Assembly: GCF_001436115.1 (NCBI RefSeq)
Contig: NZ_AYZQ01000003.1
Coordinates: 62,001-126,000, forward strand
Reading direction: 5' to 3'
Source of the DNA: Lacticaseibacillus brantae DSM 23927
Lineage (GTDB): Bacteria; Bacillota; Bacilli; Lactobacillales; Lactobacillaceae
Length of the DNA: 64,000 nt
Part shown: piece by piece, positions 17,101-30,700 of the stretch
Layout of the letters: every line of letters starts with the position of its first letter
Numbering within the stretch: the stretch's first letter is position 1
Notes under the pieces: generated by a model
Database searches by the model: none
What the model saw: the letters and a program-made list of their open reading frames with translations, nothing else
Told to the model about the DNA's origin: nothing
Program-made: the position numbers and the translations under genes

Positions 17101-18632
17101 AAGTGAGCCTCCGCATCTTTAACAACCAAGTCATGCCATAATTGCCAAACATTTGGTTCAGAGAAGCGCTTAGCAATCTCATACGAGGCCGTACTCATTT
17201 CAGCAAGTTTGGCTTGATCAGATAATGCCTTAATCATCGCTGCGGCTAGGGCGTCAATGTTACCTTTTTCCACGAGATAGCCGTTTTTGCCATCGTCAAT
17301 GATTTCTTCAGGGCCGTAATTGACATCATAGGAAATCAATGGGACACCGTGGGACGCGGCCTCGACCAATGATAGCGGAAAGCCTTCATAGCGACTCGAC
17401 ATCGCAAAAATCTGCGCGGAATCATAAACGGCGCCTAAGTCTGGCGTGTAATCAATCAATGCCACAGCATCCGCCACACCACCGTCACGGGCTTGCTGAA
17501 GTAAATCATCTTTAATTTTTTGTTCATTCACGTACCCATGAATTTCCAGTGTAGCCGCCGGAAATTGAGCATGCACCTGAATGAAGGCCGCTAATAAATG
17601 ATCGAGGCGCTTCTGTTCGTGAATCCGGGCGATATCAATAATCTTATACGGGGTACGGGCTGAAAATGGGACTCGAGCAGCCGCCAGTTGTTCATCGGGA
17701 ACAATCGGCCCGGGGATTGTCTTCACCCTCAAGCCACCAGTCATCCGCGACTGCACATCATGGCTTTGCCGACTTGTTGGCGTAATCAAGGCCCGCCACA
17801 TATCCGCGTGGGTCATCTGATCTACCAAGACATCATTTAACTTCCCTGTCCAAACTGCATCCGGATCGTACGTATGAACATTGTGCCAGTACCCATAACG
17901 GGGTGCCCACTCCTGCATCTGGTGCATTCCCGGGTCTGTGATATACAGCCGATCGCCGATAAATCCAGCCTGATGGTCACTGGTCCGCACCAATTCATCA
18001 TAGAAAAAGCCGAGCATTTCGTCTAAATCCCGGAAAAACCACAGCTTATTTTGATAATCGAGCTGATAGATAGCCGCAACGTCATTGTCCCCTTGCTGCC
18101 GCCAAAAGGATTCGATTTTGACTTGTCCATTCAAGTCATACATCACTTGGCGGGAGAGTTTGCCCTCTTGATCCCGATAATCCGTCGAAGACTTAAACCC
18201 GCGAACATCATAGTAATCAATCCGCCAAATTTGGCCGGTAGCGCCATAATATTGAATCTCTTCAATCTGATTCTCAACGTAATGTTTCGGATCAGTGAAC
18301 ACGAAAACACTGGCGACCTTTTGTCCGGCTTTAAGGTAATCAAATCGAGTATTGTCGTGGACCACCGTTGTGCCGGCAATTGTCACGTCAGCTTGCGTCG
18401 CGCGCTTCGCATGATAATCGAGGGTTCCCTGGAAATAATCAAACATATTCATCGAATCAGCTTGATGGAGCCCGTGCCGGTGCAAATTCAGAGTCAAATA
18501 CCGATTGTAGTTGCGGGTCGCGATTTTCGCAGCCTGATCAAACCGATGGAACAGATGTAGCCGTTTGATTTCTGCGTGTTCAATTCCGGACACGTTGAAA
18601 TCAATCATCTGGGTCAAAAAATAAAAAATCAT
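17097..18632 (-). CDS. GtfA-like GT4 glycosyltransferase (protein O-glycosylation)
   Basis: A 511-residue cytoplasmic glycosyltransferase. The N-terminal beta-meander acceptor-binding domain (about 1-240, NMFDYFQG, YDVRGFKS) is followed by a GT-B catalytic half with RIHEQKRLDHLL and the EX7E element in EGFPLSLVEAASHG, then SYDVNYGPEEII. This matches GtfA/Gtf1 enzymes that start O-GlcNAc glycosylation of Ser/Thr in surface adhesins, and TagE-like wall-teichoic-acid glucosyltransferases, which are close relatives. The adjacent GtfB-like partner and giant Ser/Thr-rich surface protein favour protein glycosylation. GTG/ATG choices upstream exist; ATG 18632 has GGAGG 8 nt away. Confidence 0.8.
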   Translation of the reverse strand: MIFYFLTQMIDFNVSGIEHAEIKRLHLFHRFDQAAKIATRNYNRYLTLNLHRHGLHQADSMNMFDYFQGTLDYHAKRATQADVTIAGTTVVHDNTRFDYLKAGQKVASVFVFTDPKHYVENQIEEIQYYGATGQIWRIDYYDVRGFKSSTDYRDQEGKLSRQVMYDLNGQVKIESFWRQQGDNDVAAIYQLDYQNKLWFFRDLDEMLGFFYDELVRTSDHQAGFIGDRLYITDPGMHQMQEWAPRYGYWHNVHTYDPDAVWTGKLNDVLVDQMTHADMWRALITPTSRQSHDVQSRMTGGLRVKTIPGPIVPDEQLAAARVPFSARTPYKIIDIARIHEQKRLDHLLAAFIQVHAQFPAATLEIHGYVNEQKIKDDLLQQARDGGVADAVALIDYTPDLGAVYDSAQIFAMSSRYEGFPLSLVEAASHGVPLISYDVNYGPEEIIDDGKNGYLVEKGNIDALAAAMIKALSDQAKLAEMSTASYEIAKRFSEPNVWQLWHDLVVKDAEAHL

Positions 18633-18664
18633 CAGGCGTTCCTCCATCATTCATTCATGCTTAT

Positions 18665-18694
18665 ATTCTATCGTTTTAGGCCAATTATCGACAA
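18665..18694 (-). promoter_or_regulatory. promoter of the gtfA-gtfB pair
   Basis: Minus strand: TTGTCG (18689-18694), an 18-nt spacer and TAGAAT (18665-18670), 32 nt before the start codon. Confidence 0.5.
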
Positions 18695-18714
18695 TGTTAA
18701 CCCTTATATGTACG

Positions 18715-18750
18715 ACAAAACCCCTAAGGTTTTTCCCTCAGGGGTTTTGT
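18715..18750 (-). terminator. terminator after the giant surface-protein gene
   Basis: An 11-bp stem ACAAAACCCCT / AGGGGTTTTGT (18715-18725 with 18740-18750) separates the 13 kb gene from the downstream gtf pair. Confidence 0.75.
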
Positions 18751-18769
18751 TGTGGAACCGGCCTAGATT

Positions 18770-21700
18770 TTAGTGAATACCATTCGTGTATTTCGCTTCA
18801 ATCCATTGACCTGCACTCAATTGATACCAAAGTACATTATTAACTGTCTGAGTTGCGATGACAGTATGTGATGACCCATTTGGTAAGGTCTTGACTGCTG
18901 TCTTTGAGGTAGGTGATTGCCAAGCTTTAATACCGTAACCAGGCACATACTTCACAGTCGTCGTGTTTGCTGGAATCTTTTTAGATGCTGGATCTGTGCT
19001 CAACTTAACGTTTGCACTGTCAATCCATTGATTCCCGCCAACGTTGTAGAAGACATGGCCATTAGCTGCAGTTGCCTTAGCGAAGACCTTCCATGCTGAC
19101 CCAGTTTCCAGGTGCTTGCCTGTGTACTGAGTCCCATTAGCATCAGCCCAAACAGCGATACCGTAGCCCTTAGCATAGTTGATTACCGCAACTGCCCGGA
19201 AGGCTTGAACATTGCCTAATGCAATATCTGTTGCCTTAATCCATTGGTTGGTCCCAACACGGTACCAGACTTGCCCGTCAGCTGTAACCACTGATGCACT
19301 AATCTTCCATGCGGAGCCGACCGCCAGAACTTGACCAGTTAACTGACCACTAGTCCCAGGTGCCGTGTAAACCTTAACGCCACTGCCTTGGGTCACAACA
19401 CCAACAGTCTTGAGGTGCTTGTAAGTGAATGGTTTTGCATCAAGGATGACACCCGTGGACTTAATCCATTGGTTCCCACCCAAGTTGTACCAAACAACAC
19501 CATCAGCATCGGTGTACTTCTCGAAGGCCTTCCAATCAGTACCTTCTGCCAATTTCTTGCCAGTTGGGGTCCCATTTGGCTTGTCATAAACAACAACATC
19601 GCCACCATTACGTTGAACAATTGTTGCAATGACATTGTTGAGAACGTCACCACCGGTACCAGGCAATGAACCATTACCATTGTTCCCAGTGTTGCCACCG
19701 TTGCCGGTATTCCCACCGTTCCCAGTGTTACCACCATTACCAGGGTTGCTTGTGTTACCACCATTGTTACTGCTGCTGCCACTATTACTGCTGCTACCAC
19801 TGTTACTGTTGTTGTTATCTTGCACGGTGACAGTTGCAGTTGCGTAACCAACAGCACCAGCACCACGATCAACGCCATCAACAGTCCGAGTACCAAAGGC
19901 AAATTGAACAGTATAGCTACCAGGAACATTGCTATTAACGTTACTGATATATTCGACAACGCCATCAGGAATATTGTCGTCAAATTTATCAACCTGCTTG
20001 AAGGTAACCTTCGAGAGATCAACAGATTTGCCAGTAATATCTGTAATAGCATCAACCAACTTCGCAATATCACTTGCTGTCAGAGCAGTGCCCTTGTTGA
20101 CAGTGGTTCCGTGAACAGTGATCACTGGCGTTGATAAGTTGTCACCAATCAGGTTATCCCCGTGGTTATTGTTACCAACGTTATTATTACCAACGTTGCC
20201 ATTACCAGTGTTGTTGTTACCCTGGTTGTTGTCGCCGGTATTGTTATTGCCAGTGTTACCTGAACCGTGATTGTTGTCACCACTGTTGCTATCGCCAACA
20301 TTGTTGTTACCGCTGTTGCTGTTACCACTGTTGTTGTTACCAGTGTTGTTGTTACCAGTGTTGTTATCACCACTATTACTGTTGCCTACGTTGCCATTAC
20401 CAGTGTTATTGCTACCAGTGTTGTTATCGCCGTGATTGTTGTCACCACTGTTGCTGTTACCTACGTTGCTGTTACCACTGTTGTTGTTACCCTTGTTGCC
20501 ATCACCAGTGTTGTTATCACCACTGTTGCTGTTACCAGAGTTGTTATTACCAGTGTTATCAGATCCGTGGTTGTCGTTACCAGTGTTGCTATCACCAACG
20601 TTGTTGTTACCAGTGTTGCTAGAACCCTGGTTATTGTCACCCTTGTTGCCATCACCAGTGTTGTTATTACCTGTATTAGAATCGCCGGTGTTGTTATCAC
20701 CTGTATTGTTAGAGCCAGTGTTGTTATTACCCGTATTAGAATCACCGTTATTATGATGACCGTCATTATTGTTACCAGAGTTCAGGTCACCGGAATTACT
20801 GTTACCGGTGTTCCCATTACCACTGTTGTTGTTACCGTGATTTCCTTCACCGGTATTTCCAGATCCAGTATTATCACCAATTTGGCTAGAGTCAGTTGTA
20901 ATAATTAATTTAGATGAACCAACTGCACGGTCACCCTGGCCTAACTTACCTGAACCGTAGTAGAAGGTAAACGTGTATTCTCCGGCTTGTGAACCATCAA
21001 ATGTCTTATCAACAGTGTAGTAAACGACACCATCAGGCACATTTTGACCAGCCGTAAATCCTTCTGGAGCGGCTTGTAAGGTAAACGTGTTTTGAACAGC
21101 ATCGGAATCAGCCGGAACAACACCTTCAAATAAGGCTTTCGCCGCTTCATCGGCAGTTGTATAGGTACCGACAAGGACAGTTTCATCCTTTGAAACAATT
21201 ACTGGATTATGGAGGTTGTTTCCGTCAAGGCCATTACCTGTGTTGCCATTACCTGTGTTGCCATTACCATTGTTGTCGCTACCGCTGTTAGCGTTACCAG
21301 AGTTTGAAGTCCCGCTGTTACTGTTACCATCATTACCGTTACCGCTGTTGCCGTTACCGGAGTTGTTGGAACCTTCGTTTCCGTTACCAGTATTGGAATC
21401 GCCAGAGTTACTGTTACCAGTGTTATTGGATCCTTCATTACCGTTACCAGTGTTGGAGTCACCGCTGTTGCTGTTACCAGTATTACCGGAACCAGAATTA
21501 CCATTACCGCTGTTATCAGATCCGGTATTGCCATCCCCGGTGTTGCTATCACCGGAATTGCTATTCCCGTTGTTACTGTTACCAGCATTCCCGTTCCCGT
21601 CATTTCCATTACCGGAATTGTCAGAACCTGAGTTACTGCTGTTACCTGATTCTGAACCAGAACCCGAGTTACTGCTGTTACCTGATTCTGAACCAGAACC

Positions 21701-24700
21701 TGAGTTACTGCTGTTACCTGATTCTGAACCAGAACCTGAGTTACTACTGTTGCCTGATTCTGAACCAGAACCTGAGTTACTACTGTTGCCTGATTCTGAA
21801 CCAGAACCTGAGTTACTGCTGTTACCTGATTCTGAACCAGAACCTGAGTTACTGCTGTTACCTGATTCTGAACCAGAACCTGAGTTACTGCTGTTATCAG
21901 CCTTAGTCACCTTAACAATTAAGGTGGCACCATCCAGACCTAATCGGCCAGAATCGGCTTGACCATCAGCAAGAACATAGCCTTCAGGAAGTCCGTCAGT
22001 AAATGAAACAGTCGAGTTGTACTGACCTTGAACAGTCTTATTACCAACAGTTTGGCCATTTTCATCGACGTAGTTAATTGTGTTTGAAACATCGTCAGCG
22101 ACAACGGTGACATGAATTGCGTCCCCATCTTTATAGATGTAAACCGCGGAAGCATCTTGAAGATGGTATCCGGCTGGAATTTGAACCTTGCTCATATCAA
22201 TTTGTTCGCCAGCTTGACCATGGAGAACTACAGAACCAACCTTAGTGTTTCCAGGTGTATAGAAGTTCAGGGTTGTTGAGACTAAACCTTCTGTGCTCTG
22301 TACGTTCAAGGTAATATCGGCACTAGCAGCAGGTAATGCCACTGTTGCTGTTGTCCCATCAGCAGAAACTTTGACACCGGCAGGTTGCGTTTGACTGAAG
22401 ACATATCCTGTTGGAGCGGTGACTGTTTCAGAATCGCCAGCCTTACCAGTGAATGTTTGTGCTGAACCCACAGTATTCGTGCCATCGCTGAAGTTTACAG
22501 TCAAAGTAACATCTGCAACTGAAGCAGCCTTCTTGATTGCAATCTCTTGGACATGGTTGGCATCTTGCATGGTGTAACTAGCATCTGAAGCATTGACGAA
22601 TTCATATCCAGTAGGCAAGTAGCTACTCAAGTCGATAACGTCACCGACTTTACCTGCTACTTGCACGTCGTTACCAACTTCAACACCATCAGCTGTGAAG
22701 CGAATCAGGTTAGAAATTGTATCAGACTTAACTGTTGCAGAAACTGCAGCGGAGTCCTTAGTAACACCGTCTTGAGTACCCTCGACAACAACTGAAACGA
22801 CATCCCCTACACCAAGGGTAGTGTTAATAGGAATTGTAAATTTACCAGTTGCTGCATCCACGGCACCACTTGCAACAGTACCACGGGCAACTTCCTGACC
22901 ATTCAGGCTAACGATGACAGTGAATTTTTTAGTCGCTGTATCAAAGTTGTTAGCCATACCTGTAACTTGAGTAGCACCCTTAACAGGTTGATCTAATGTT
23001 GGTGTCTTAACGTCCCAATCGGTTGATGGCAAAATCGTCAAGCTGGTTGGGTCAGAGACCTTCACACCATTGGCGACGGTCTTCCCATTGACCACAACGC
23101 TACCAACATCGCTCGTCAATAAGCCATCAGGGAAGTCAGCACTCAAATCGAAACTGAAGGCTCCATTACTTTGGTTAACATCGCTTGTGTACTGCTTAGT
23201 TTGACCGTTACGCGTAATGGTCAGCGTAGCCGAATAGGTACGGCCATTGCCCCAGTCTTCCGTCGCGGTCCCAGTTACTACAGCTTTATCACCAGCTGTA
23301 ATTGAATCCAAAACTGGTGCTGCTGGTGCAACCCAGTCATCATGATCAACTGTAACAACTGCTGAGTTAGCAGTGTCCGATGGTGCCTTGCCGGCATTGG
23401 CAACAGTGCCATCATCGAAAGATTCAACTGTAGCAACAATTTGTTGCCCAGAAGCCAATGCACCATTAGGGAATGTCGATGGTAATTGCACTGTCACTTG
23501 ACTACTCAAAGCAACTTCCTGCGAGTAAATTGCGCTCGCTGTTGTTGCGCCATTCGCATCGAATGTTGCATCTGGCCCGTAAACAGAGACTTTCACCAGA
23601 TAGTTGCCGTTGCTTGGCTGCGTAGGTACATTGACGACAATACTCTTATCACCTGTGCTTGCGCTATTAACAACTGGCGGAACTAACTTGACGCCTTGAA
23701 CAACTGTTGAAGTCGTGTTAGGACTCAAGCCTTGAACTTGACCAGTAGAAACCGTTGATCCACCGTTGTTTGTCCGACTACCCAGAACAATCACAGTCGC
23801 ATAGACAACACCGTCAGTTTGGAAAGGTGTCGTGGAAGTGTAAGTCCATTGTCCTGTCTTGTTATCAACAATCGCAGTCCCAGCATCAACTGGTGTATCA
23901 GAAATTGTCCGCGTGTAAGTCCCATCAGCATTTTGCGTGATGATTGGCTTAGCATACGTCAATTGCACTTCATAAATATTGTTATCATCAGGCAAAATTG
24001 GTTGACCATTCAGGCCGACAACTGTGCCGCCGATCGTTGTGTCCCCATTACTAATTGAATTGAATGTTGCCTTTGGTGCAGTGTCCTGTGTTGGTGCAAC
24101 AACTGTATATGTCGTTGTATCAGAAATGACATCTGTTCCATAGGTAGCATTTGTCCGATGAACAACGAAGCTGATGACATCACCAGTCTTCAAAGTTTGA
24201 CCAATCTTGTTGCCAGAAGCATCTGTTGTGACGTAAGGCAAGTCAAATTGTCCCTTTGTAGGATCAGCAATCTGGGCGGTACCCACTGCTGCACCATTAA
24301 CTGAAACGTCGACCGAATACTTGTCATCAGGCATTGCATTCGCGATAGTCGTGGCTTGCCCAATCAATTGGTTGGCTGTCCCAACAATGACGTTAGAACC
24401 GAGCACGTTATTGGCCAAGACATATTGACCGGTTGCATCAGATGGATCAGCGACACCCTGAACAATTTGTTGTGTCGAGGCGCTATTCACGTTCGAAATA
24501 GTTGTCGAAGCCGTTTGTTGTGTAGGTGCGACGAAACCACCTAATAGCCCTGATGAAGAACCAGCTAACGATGCATCCTTAACACTTGTCGTTACTGAGA
24601 CAGGTGCAGTTTGCGTGTAATCAACTGGCATTGCATTCTTTGTTAATCCAGCCAATTTCTCTAAATCAATCTTGACAGCATAGTTCACTTGGAAGGCATT

Positions 24701-27700
24701 TGAGGCGCTGTCCCAATAGGAAACATTCAGTTGGCCGTACAATGGGACACTAGTAATAATCAATTGGCCAGTAGCGGCATCGTAAGAGACAGTCGCAATT
24801 GTCACGTTATTCTTATTCCCACGTTCAGGGCGGAAAATACCTTGAAGCGCATTTTGAAGACCGCTTGTGGCGTTATCCCGAATATACCCATTGACACCGC
24901 CGTTGGCATCCAGGGTGACCCAGTTGGTGTAGTGGCTTGTACTGTCTACCAAGCCTTGCCAACTCGTAGAAAGGTTAATGTCATGATTCCGCTTCGGGGT
25001 TGGGAAAGACATACCCACAACCGGATACGAATCAGAAACTGTTGTCGCCGTGTAGGTTACATCATCGTTGTAACCATTCACGACTGTCGCAATGGATCCC
25101 AATTGACTCGCCTGCTGCCATGCTGAAACTTGAAGGGCTTGTTTCCAGCTTGTGCCATCAGCGAATAATGGTTTCAACGCATCAGGAATTTGATACGTGG
25201 TGACAAAAGTTGGATCGGTATAGTTAAAGGTCTGAGCCAAAGTATTAACCGTCGTATCGTAACCTTGGCTGTACCATGTCACTGAACCATTATTAACCGC
25301 GTAATTTGACTGAGTAAAGGAACTGCCGGTCCCGACAACCACGCTATTTGATGTCAGACTAACCAGGTTAGACCGAGCAGCATTTAACTGACTCGCCGCT
25401 GCACTCAGATCACTTGCATATTGCGTAGGATCCGATTCGAAGGTGGTGTACATCTTCTTTGCAGCAGCCAAAGCATTTTGATAATTCTGCCAGGAAGCGG
25501 CAGTGTAGTTACTTTCAGTGACCGTGCTGTCTTTGGCAATTTCACTAGCCAGATTCTGGCGAGCTGTATTGACATTCGTATTAGACACGGTTAAAGCATT
25601 CAGGGCCGACTCAATCGCAGTAGCGGCCTTCTGTAAATCAGTAACAGAAGTTAACTGCCCAGCCAACACTGATTTCCCGTTTGCAACGGCCGTCTGAAGT
25701 GCTGGCAAGCCCGAGGCAAAAATCACACCAGAATTAATCGTGGCATCGCCTAAGGCAACGTCATTCGTTAAAATCTGGGTCCAATAGTCAATACTGCTTT
25801 GCATACTTCCTTCAGCTTGAGTCAATGATTGAATGGCAGACAGGTAGTCATCAGCGGTCGCAGTACGAGTGGAATTAACTGGTTTTTTATCGCTACCAAT
25901 GGTTGTTACCGGAACTTTATCCGTCAACACAGCATTGGCATAAGTTAACGCGACATTGAGCGCAGCGTTTGACCCGTCAGTATAGTTGGTTGCATTGTTT
26001 TGCAATGCGTTACCATCGGCAACCAGCTGGGTCAACTGAGCTTTCAGTGTGTCCATGCTTGTCATCGCATTGACGGCATTATTTAAGGTCACGTAGGCAG
26101 TGGAAAGGTCAGCTGCGCCAGTTGTTGGGTTGTTCAAAAGACTGACCGCATTGGCAATCTGAGTATTCAACGTCTTCAACTGATCGGCAGGGTAGTTCGT
26201 TGCCGCATTAGGTTCATTGGCAATCGCTTGTGCCTTGGTCAAGAGGGCCTGTAATTCTGAAGCACTCTTAATTGGTACCAAGGCACTGATTGCTGACTTC
26301 AGGGAAGCCAAATCTGCAACTAACTTGTCCCCACTGGTTTCATTGGCCAGGGCTGCAACGCCAACATTATAAGCGCTAGTCAGTGCTGCTGCAGAGGTAC
26401 TGGTATAAGTTGATGAAGCCTTTTGATCAGCTAACAACGCCTGAGCTTGAGTCAAGGTTGCTTGTAATTGACTCTTAACGTCACTGACCTTAACCAATCC
26501 AGCCATTGCTTTAATCAACGCCGTGTTAGCATTTGAAACATCATCGGCAGTCGCTGAATTGTCATCTACGATAGGTTTTGCTGCTGCTAAGGCTTTAGCA
26601 AATGGCGCCCAACTTGTTTCAGTGTAGTCCGCTTCATTCAATCCAGAAGCTGTTGTAACGGTTTCCTTCAACTGATCGTTGGAGGAACCCAGCACTAAGG
26701 CCTGGACGCTTGCGACTAAACTATTGTAGGTGTTCGTGTAGGTGACACTGTTCGAGTCTGCATTGGCAATCACTGCTTGGGCCGCAATCACCTTCGCAGC
26801 TACATTATTCCAGGTTGAAACCGTGTAGTCCCGAGCAGTTAATCCATTGATAGCAGAAACTAATTGGACTAATGCATCAACGCTTGCATTAGTGGCGGGA
26901 TTAGTGTTGCCATTAACCTTAGCAATTGTGCTTGTTGGAACTGTCAGTGCTGTTAAGGCTGAATTCAACTTGATTGCTTCCTGGTCCAAAGCTTGTTGAG
27001 ATTGAGCCGTGTTTGCAGAGTTGTCCGCAACAATCTTTTGAGCTGCAGCAAATTCCGTCGCCAAATTAGCCACGGAGCCAGCGCTGTATTGCGTTAACGT
27101 CCCGAATTTCCAGTTTAATGGGCTAACATCAGACAGGTCATTCAAAACGTCTTGCGCGTTGGCCAAGGCGGTATCAATCGCATTGGTATTCAATGTAACT
27201 GTGCTATCAAGCTTCGTTAACCCGGCGATTGCACTCGTCAAATTCCGAGCCGCTGTGTTGATGTCAACTTGCTTAGCAGAAGTTGAAGTACTCATGTTCA
27301 AAGCTGCTTGCCATGCAGTCTGGAAGGCAGCAAATGATGAGGCAGTGTACGTTGGGGTCCCGTTAGTATTGTCGGTCACCTTTTGTGCGGCTGCTAAGGC
27401 AGTAGTCAGCATAGTGTAGTCTAGACCGGCAGTATCAGAAACTGTGGTGCTCCCAATGACACCATCCTTGGTTGCGCCGGTAACTGAATCAGAACCTGTA
27501 ACGTAGACGCTTACCACTTGCCCTACAATCAGTGGTGTAGAAATCTTGATTGCAAAATTACCTAAACTGTCAACGGTTGCGCTGCCAACGGCTGTGCCGT
27601 TAACTGACGCATTAGCAATGTAAGTCTTGTTTAAAGCGTCATTAATCGCAAGGGTCTTCCCAGTAATTGTTTCTGAACCGGCTTTAGCTGTGTCCAAAGA

Positions 27701-30700
27701 AACCCCTGAAACAACCCAATTATTGAAGTTAGGGTTATCTAAGATAGTTAAGTCAGATGAAGCTGTCGCAGTTTTATCAGGTGTAGCGCCAACACCGGTC
27801 ACAACCACTGTATACTTATCGCCAACTGCGACTGCATCTGGCAATGTGATTGTGAAGGTCCCATCAGCGTTGACAACAATGGCTGAGGAATCAAGCGTTA
27901 CTGCGCTGCCGTCTTTTAAGACGCTGAGTGTAAACGTCTGAACACCATCGATATTATGGTTTGGCTGAATCCCACTAATAACTTTGTTGCCAGCATAGAT
28001 TGTGTTCAATGTTGGTGCAACAACAGTCAAGTCAGTGTTGCCAACTGTCACAACTGTGGCATCTGAAGATTTGGCATAAGTTTGGCTAGTCCCGTTGTAA
28101 CCCTTTGTCACAACAGAAACCTTGGCACCGTCAACAAGTTGATCAGCAGGGATGTTTGAGATTGTAAATGAACCGTTAGAAGCTAATGGCGCAGAATAAT
28201 CATGACCATTAACTGTGGCCACGACCACGTAGTTCCCAGCATTTGGTTGTGTACTTGTCCCAGTAATTGATGCTGCGCCTGCTTTAATTGGATCAACAAC
28301 AGGAGCTAAGACGTTCCATTCAACAGGAACTGAAACAGTTGGTGATTGGACACCAGAAATCTGGATCCCTGAGTTAACCTGGGAGCCATCGGAGTTCAAA
28401 GAACCACTGTAAGCAAACACTTGCGCGTTAACTGTCCCGCCATACAAGAACGGTGTGTTAGAACCCGTCCAAGTGAACGTGGAAGTAGCATTATCAACGA
28501 CAGCAGTCCCTAATTGAACAGGAGTTGCTTGTCCAGGAGCGTTATATGATAAACGAACCGCATAACTGTTAACGTCGTTTGGCAGAATCTTTTGGCCGCC
28601 CAAGGTGACAGTCCCAGTTAAAGTGGTGTCGTTATTTTGTGGGTGAACTGTTGTGGTGTCGATTGTTGCCACAGAGTTCGAAGCAACAGAAACGGATTTT
28701 ACATCCGAAAGTGAAGTGTAATTGTAATCAGTATTATCGCGTTCTAATTGGAAGGTGATTCGACCGCCAGCAGGGAATGTCTTACCGACAAATCCCCCAA
28801 CACCATCCGGTGTGCTGTAAGACCAGTTAAACGTGCCATCATCGTTGACTGTTACTGGGGTTGCGCCTGGGGCCGTGGTATCTGTCAACAGAGTATTCGA
28901 ACTATCGTACAGCTTGATATTAACCTTGTATGAGTCGCCAGGCATATCTGCTGCAGTCTTCACTTTGCTGAAATCAACCTTACCAGAAATGGCATTAGCA
29001 CCCACAGTGATAGCTGAAGGTACGGAGAAATCGTCAGAGGTTAATGCCGCTTGTGTCACACCAGTCAGGTTATCTAAACCTGCAGCAGGAATGTTAGTCT
29101 GCGTTGCAGCATTCCCCCAGACAAGTGCAGACCCAACACTAACGTTGCTGCCAATTGTAGAGCCTGTAGAATTAACCGTCTTGCTATTAAATAACGACTT
29201 GAAAGTAGGGTTAGCTTGAGCCCAACCTTGAAGATCCAAATTGATATCATAATTCAAGGTAACAGTTGCATCATAGCCCGTTAACTTTGGCGTAGTAATA
29301 GTGATTTGGTTCGTGGATGCGTCGTAAGCAAAATTAAATCCGGCGGCCTTGGCTTGGTCCAATGTGACATAATCTTGACTTACATAAGCTGCGGTAGAAG
29401 GTTTAGCCCCTGTCACATTAGCCCAAAAGCCCAATCCTCCTGTACTTGTGAATGTGTATTTCACAGTAACGTACTTCATCCAGTCAGTGGTCTGTTGGAA
29501 GAAAGGCTTAATCGTATCACTAAGTCGAATTGTGGTTGAATACTGACCATCTGACAGAACATTAGTAACATTCGCAGAATATTGCCCACTTTGGCGGACT
29601 TGTAAATCAATCCCATTGCCTGATTGCGCAAGTTGTGAGCCATTATCAGAAAGGGGAGTGTTCGAAATCAAAAAGCCAGCTGATTGTCTCGAAGGCATAG
29701 CAACTTTGTCAGCCAAGGCAGCTAATTGAAGATACAAATTTTGAAGCTGCTCCTTGGTAAAACCAACATTATTGGTGACCAAATTAGCTACAGACGTGGA
29801 TGGATTAATCAATAGTGTCTGAATAGCCATAGCCTTAGCGTAAGCTGCCGCAAATCCACTAGAAACATCTTGCGCTGCACTACTACTCAAGTTGGTAAGC
29901 CCGCTAATTAAATCATTCAGTTTCTTTAAAATATCATTAGTTGATGCATCGGTTAAGCTTGCTGCATCATCGGCGTCAAGGGTAAACGAAGTACCGCTAT
30001 AACCCCCGAAACCGTTATAGTGGGCGATTGAGTTGCTGTAATTACTTGCTGTAACCGCTGTTCCAACACCGTCAGTAGAAGTGAAAGTTAAACCCTTGAG
30101 TGCATTTGTCAAAGCAGTATTCAACTTAGTGATTGTATCTTGATTAGGTGTAATCACGCCGTTCAAAATATCGTTAATATCGTTAATCGCTGACAAATAA
30201 GCGTTATATGAATCAGTAGTATAGCGACCACGATCACCAATTGTTGAAGCAATTTGAAGGTTAGTTGCAAACTGTTGACGCGCGTATCCAGTCCAGGTTT
30301 GTAGACCTGCATAGGCTGAAGTAATTCCATTCAAAATAGTTTGCGTTTGATCGGCAGTAAGGGTATTGGCATTCAAAAGAGCAGCTGCTGCACTCATGTA
30401 ACTAGCAACCGAGGCATTTTTGCTTAAATCAACGCCTGCCGCAAGCAAGGCCTGTTGGAAGGTCTTCCAGCTGTCAGTGGTGTAGATACTCTGTGAACCC
30501 AATTGAGCCAGCGCAAGTTGCAATGCATTATTCGTCTGCGCAACTAATTGATCCTTACCAACCAAGCCACTAATCGCGTTGTTTAAAGAATTGGTCGCGT
30601 TAGAAATCTGTGGTGCAGTCGCAGACTGAGAAGAATTAATCGCAATCGCATTGGTATTTGCATTGATCAATGCATTCCGTGATGCTGTCGTGTAATAATT

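Noticed and set aside
19652-19666. LPGTG motif in the giant adhesin, resembling a sortase signal
   Set aside because: It is followed by about 290 residues of SLAP-like repeats, with no hydrophobic helix or basic tail nearby. A functional sorting signal must be at the C-terminus.
21635-21895. CRISPR array
   Set aside because: The 36-nt units are directly adjacent with no spacers and translate in frame as part of the adhesin.
20131-21962. Long plus-strand open frames opposite the pentapeptide arrays (for example 20131-20622, 20267-20908 and 21216-21962)
   Set aside because: A 15-nt repeat without stop codons keeps all frames open. The predicted products are pure repeats (VVVTTV, CCYQCC, LLPEPEL) with no RBS logic; they mirror the real minus-strand gene.
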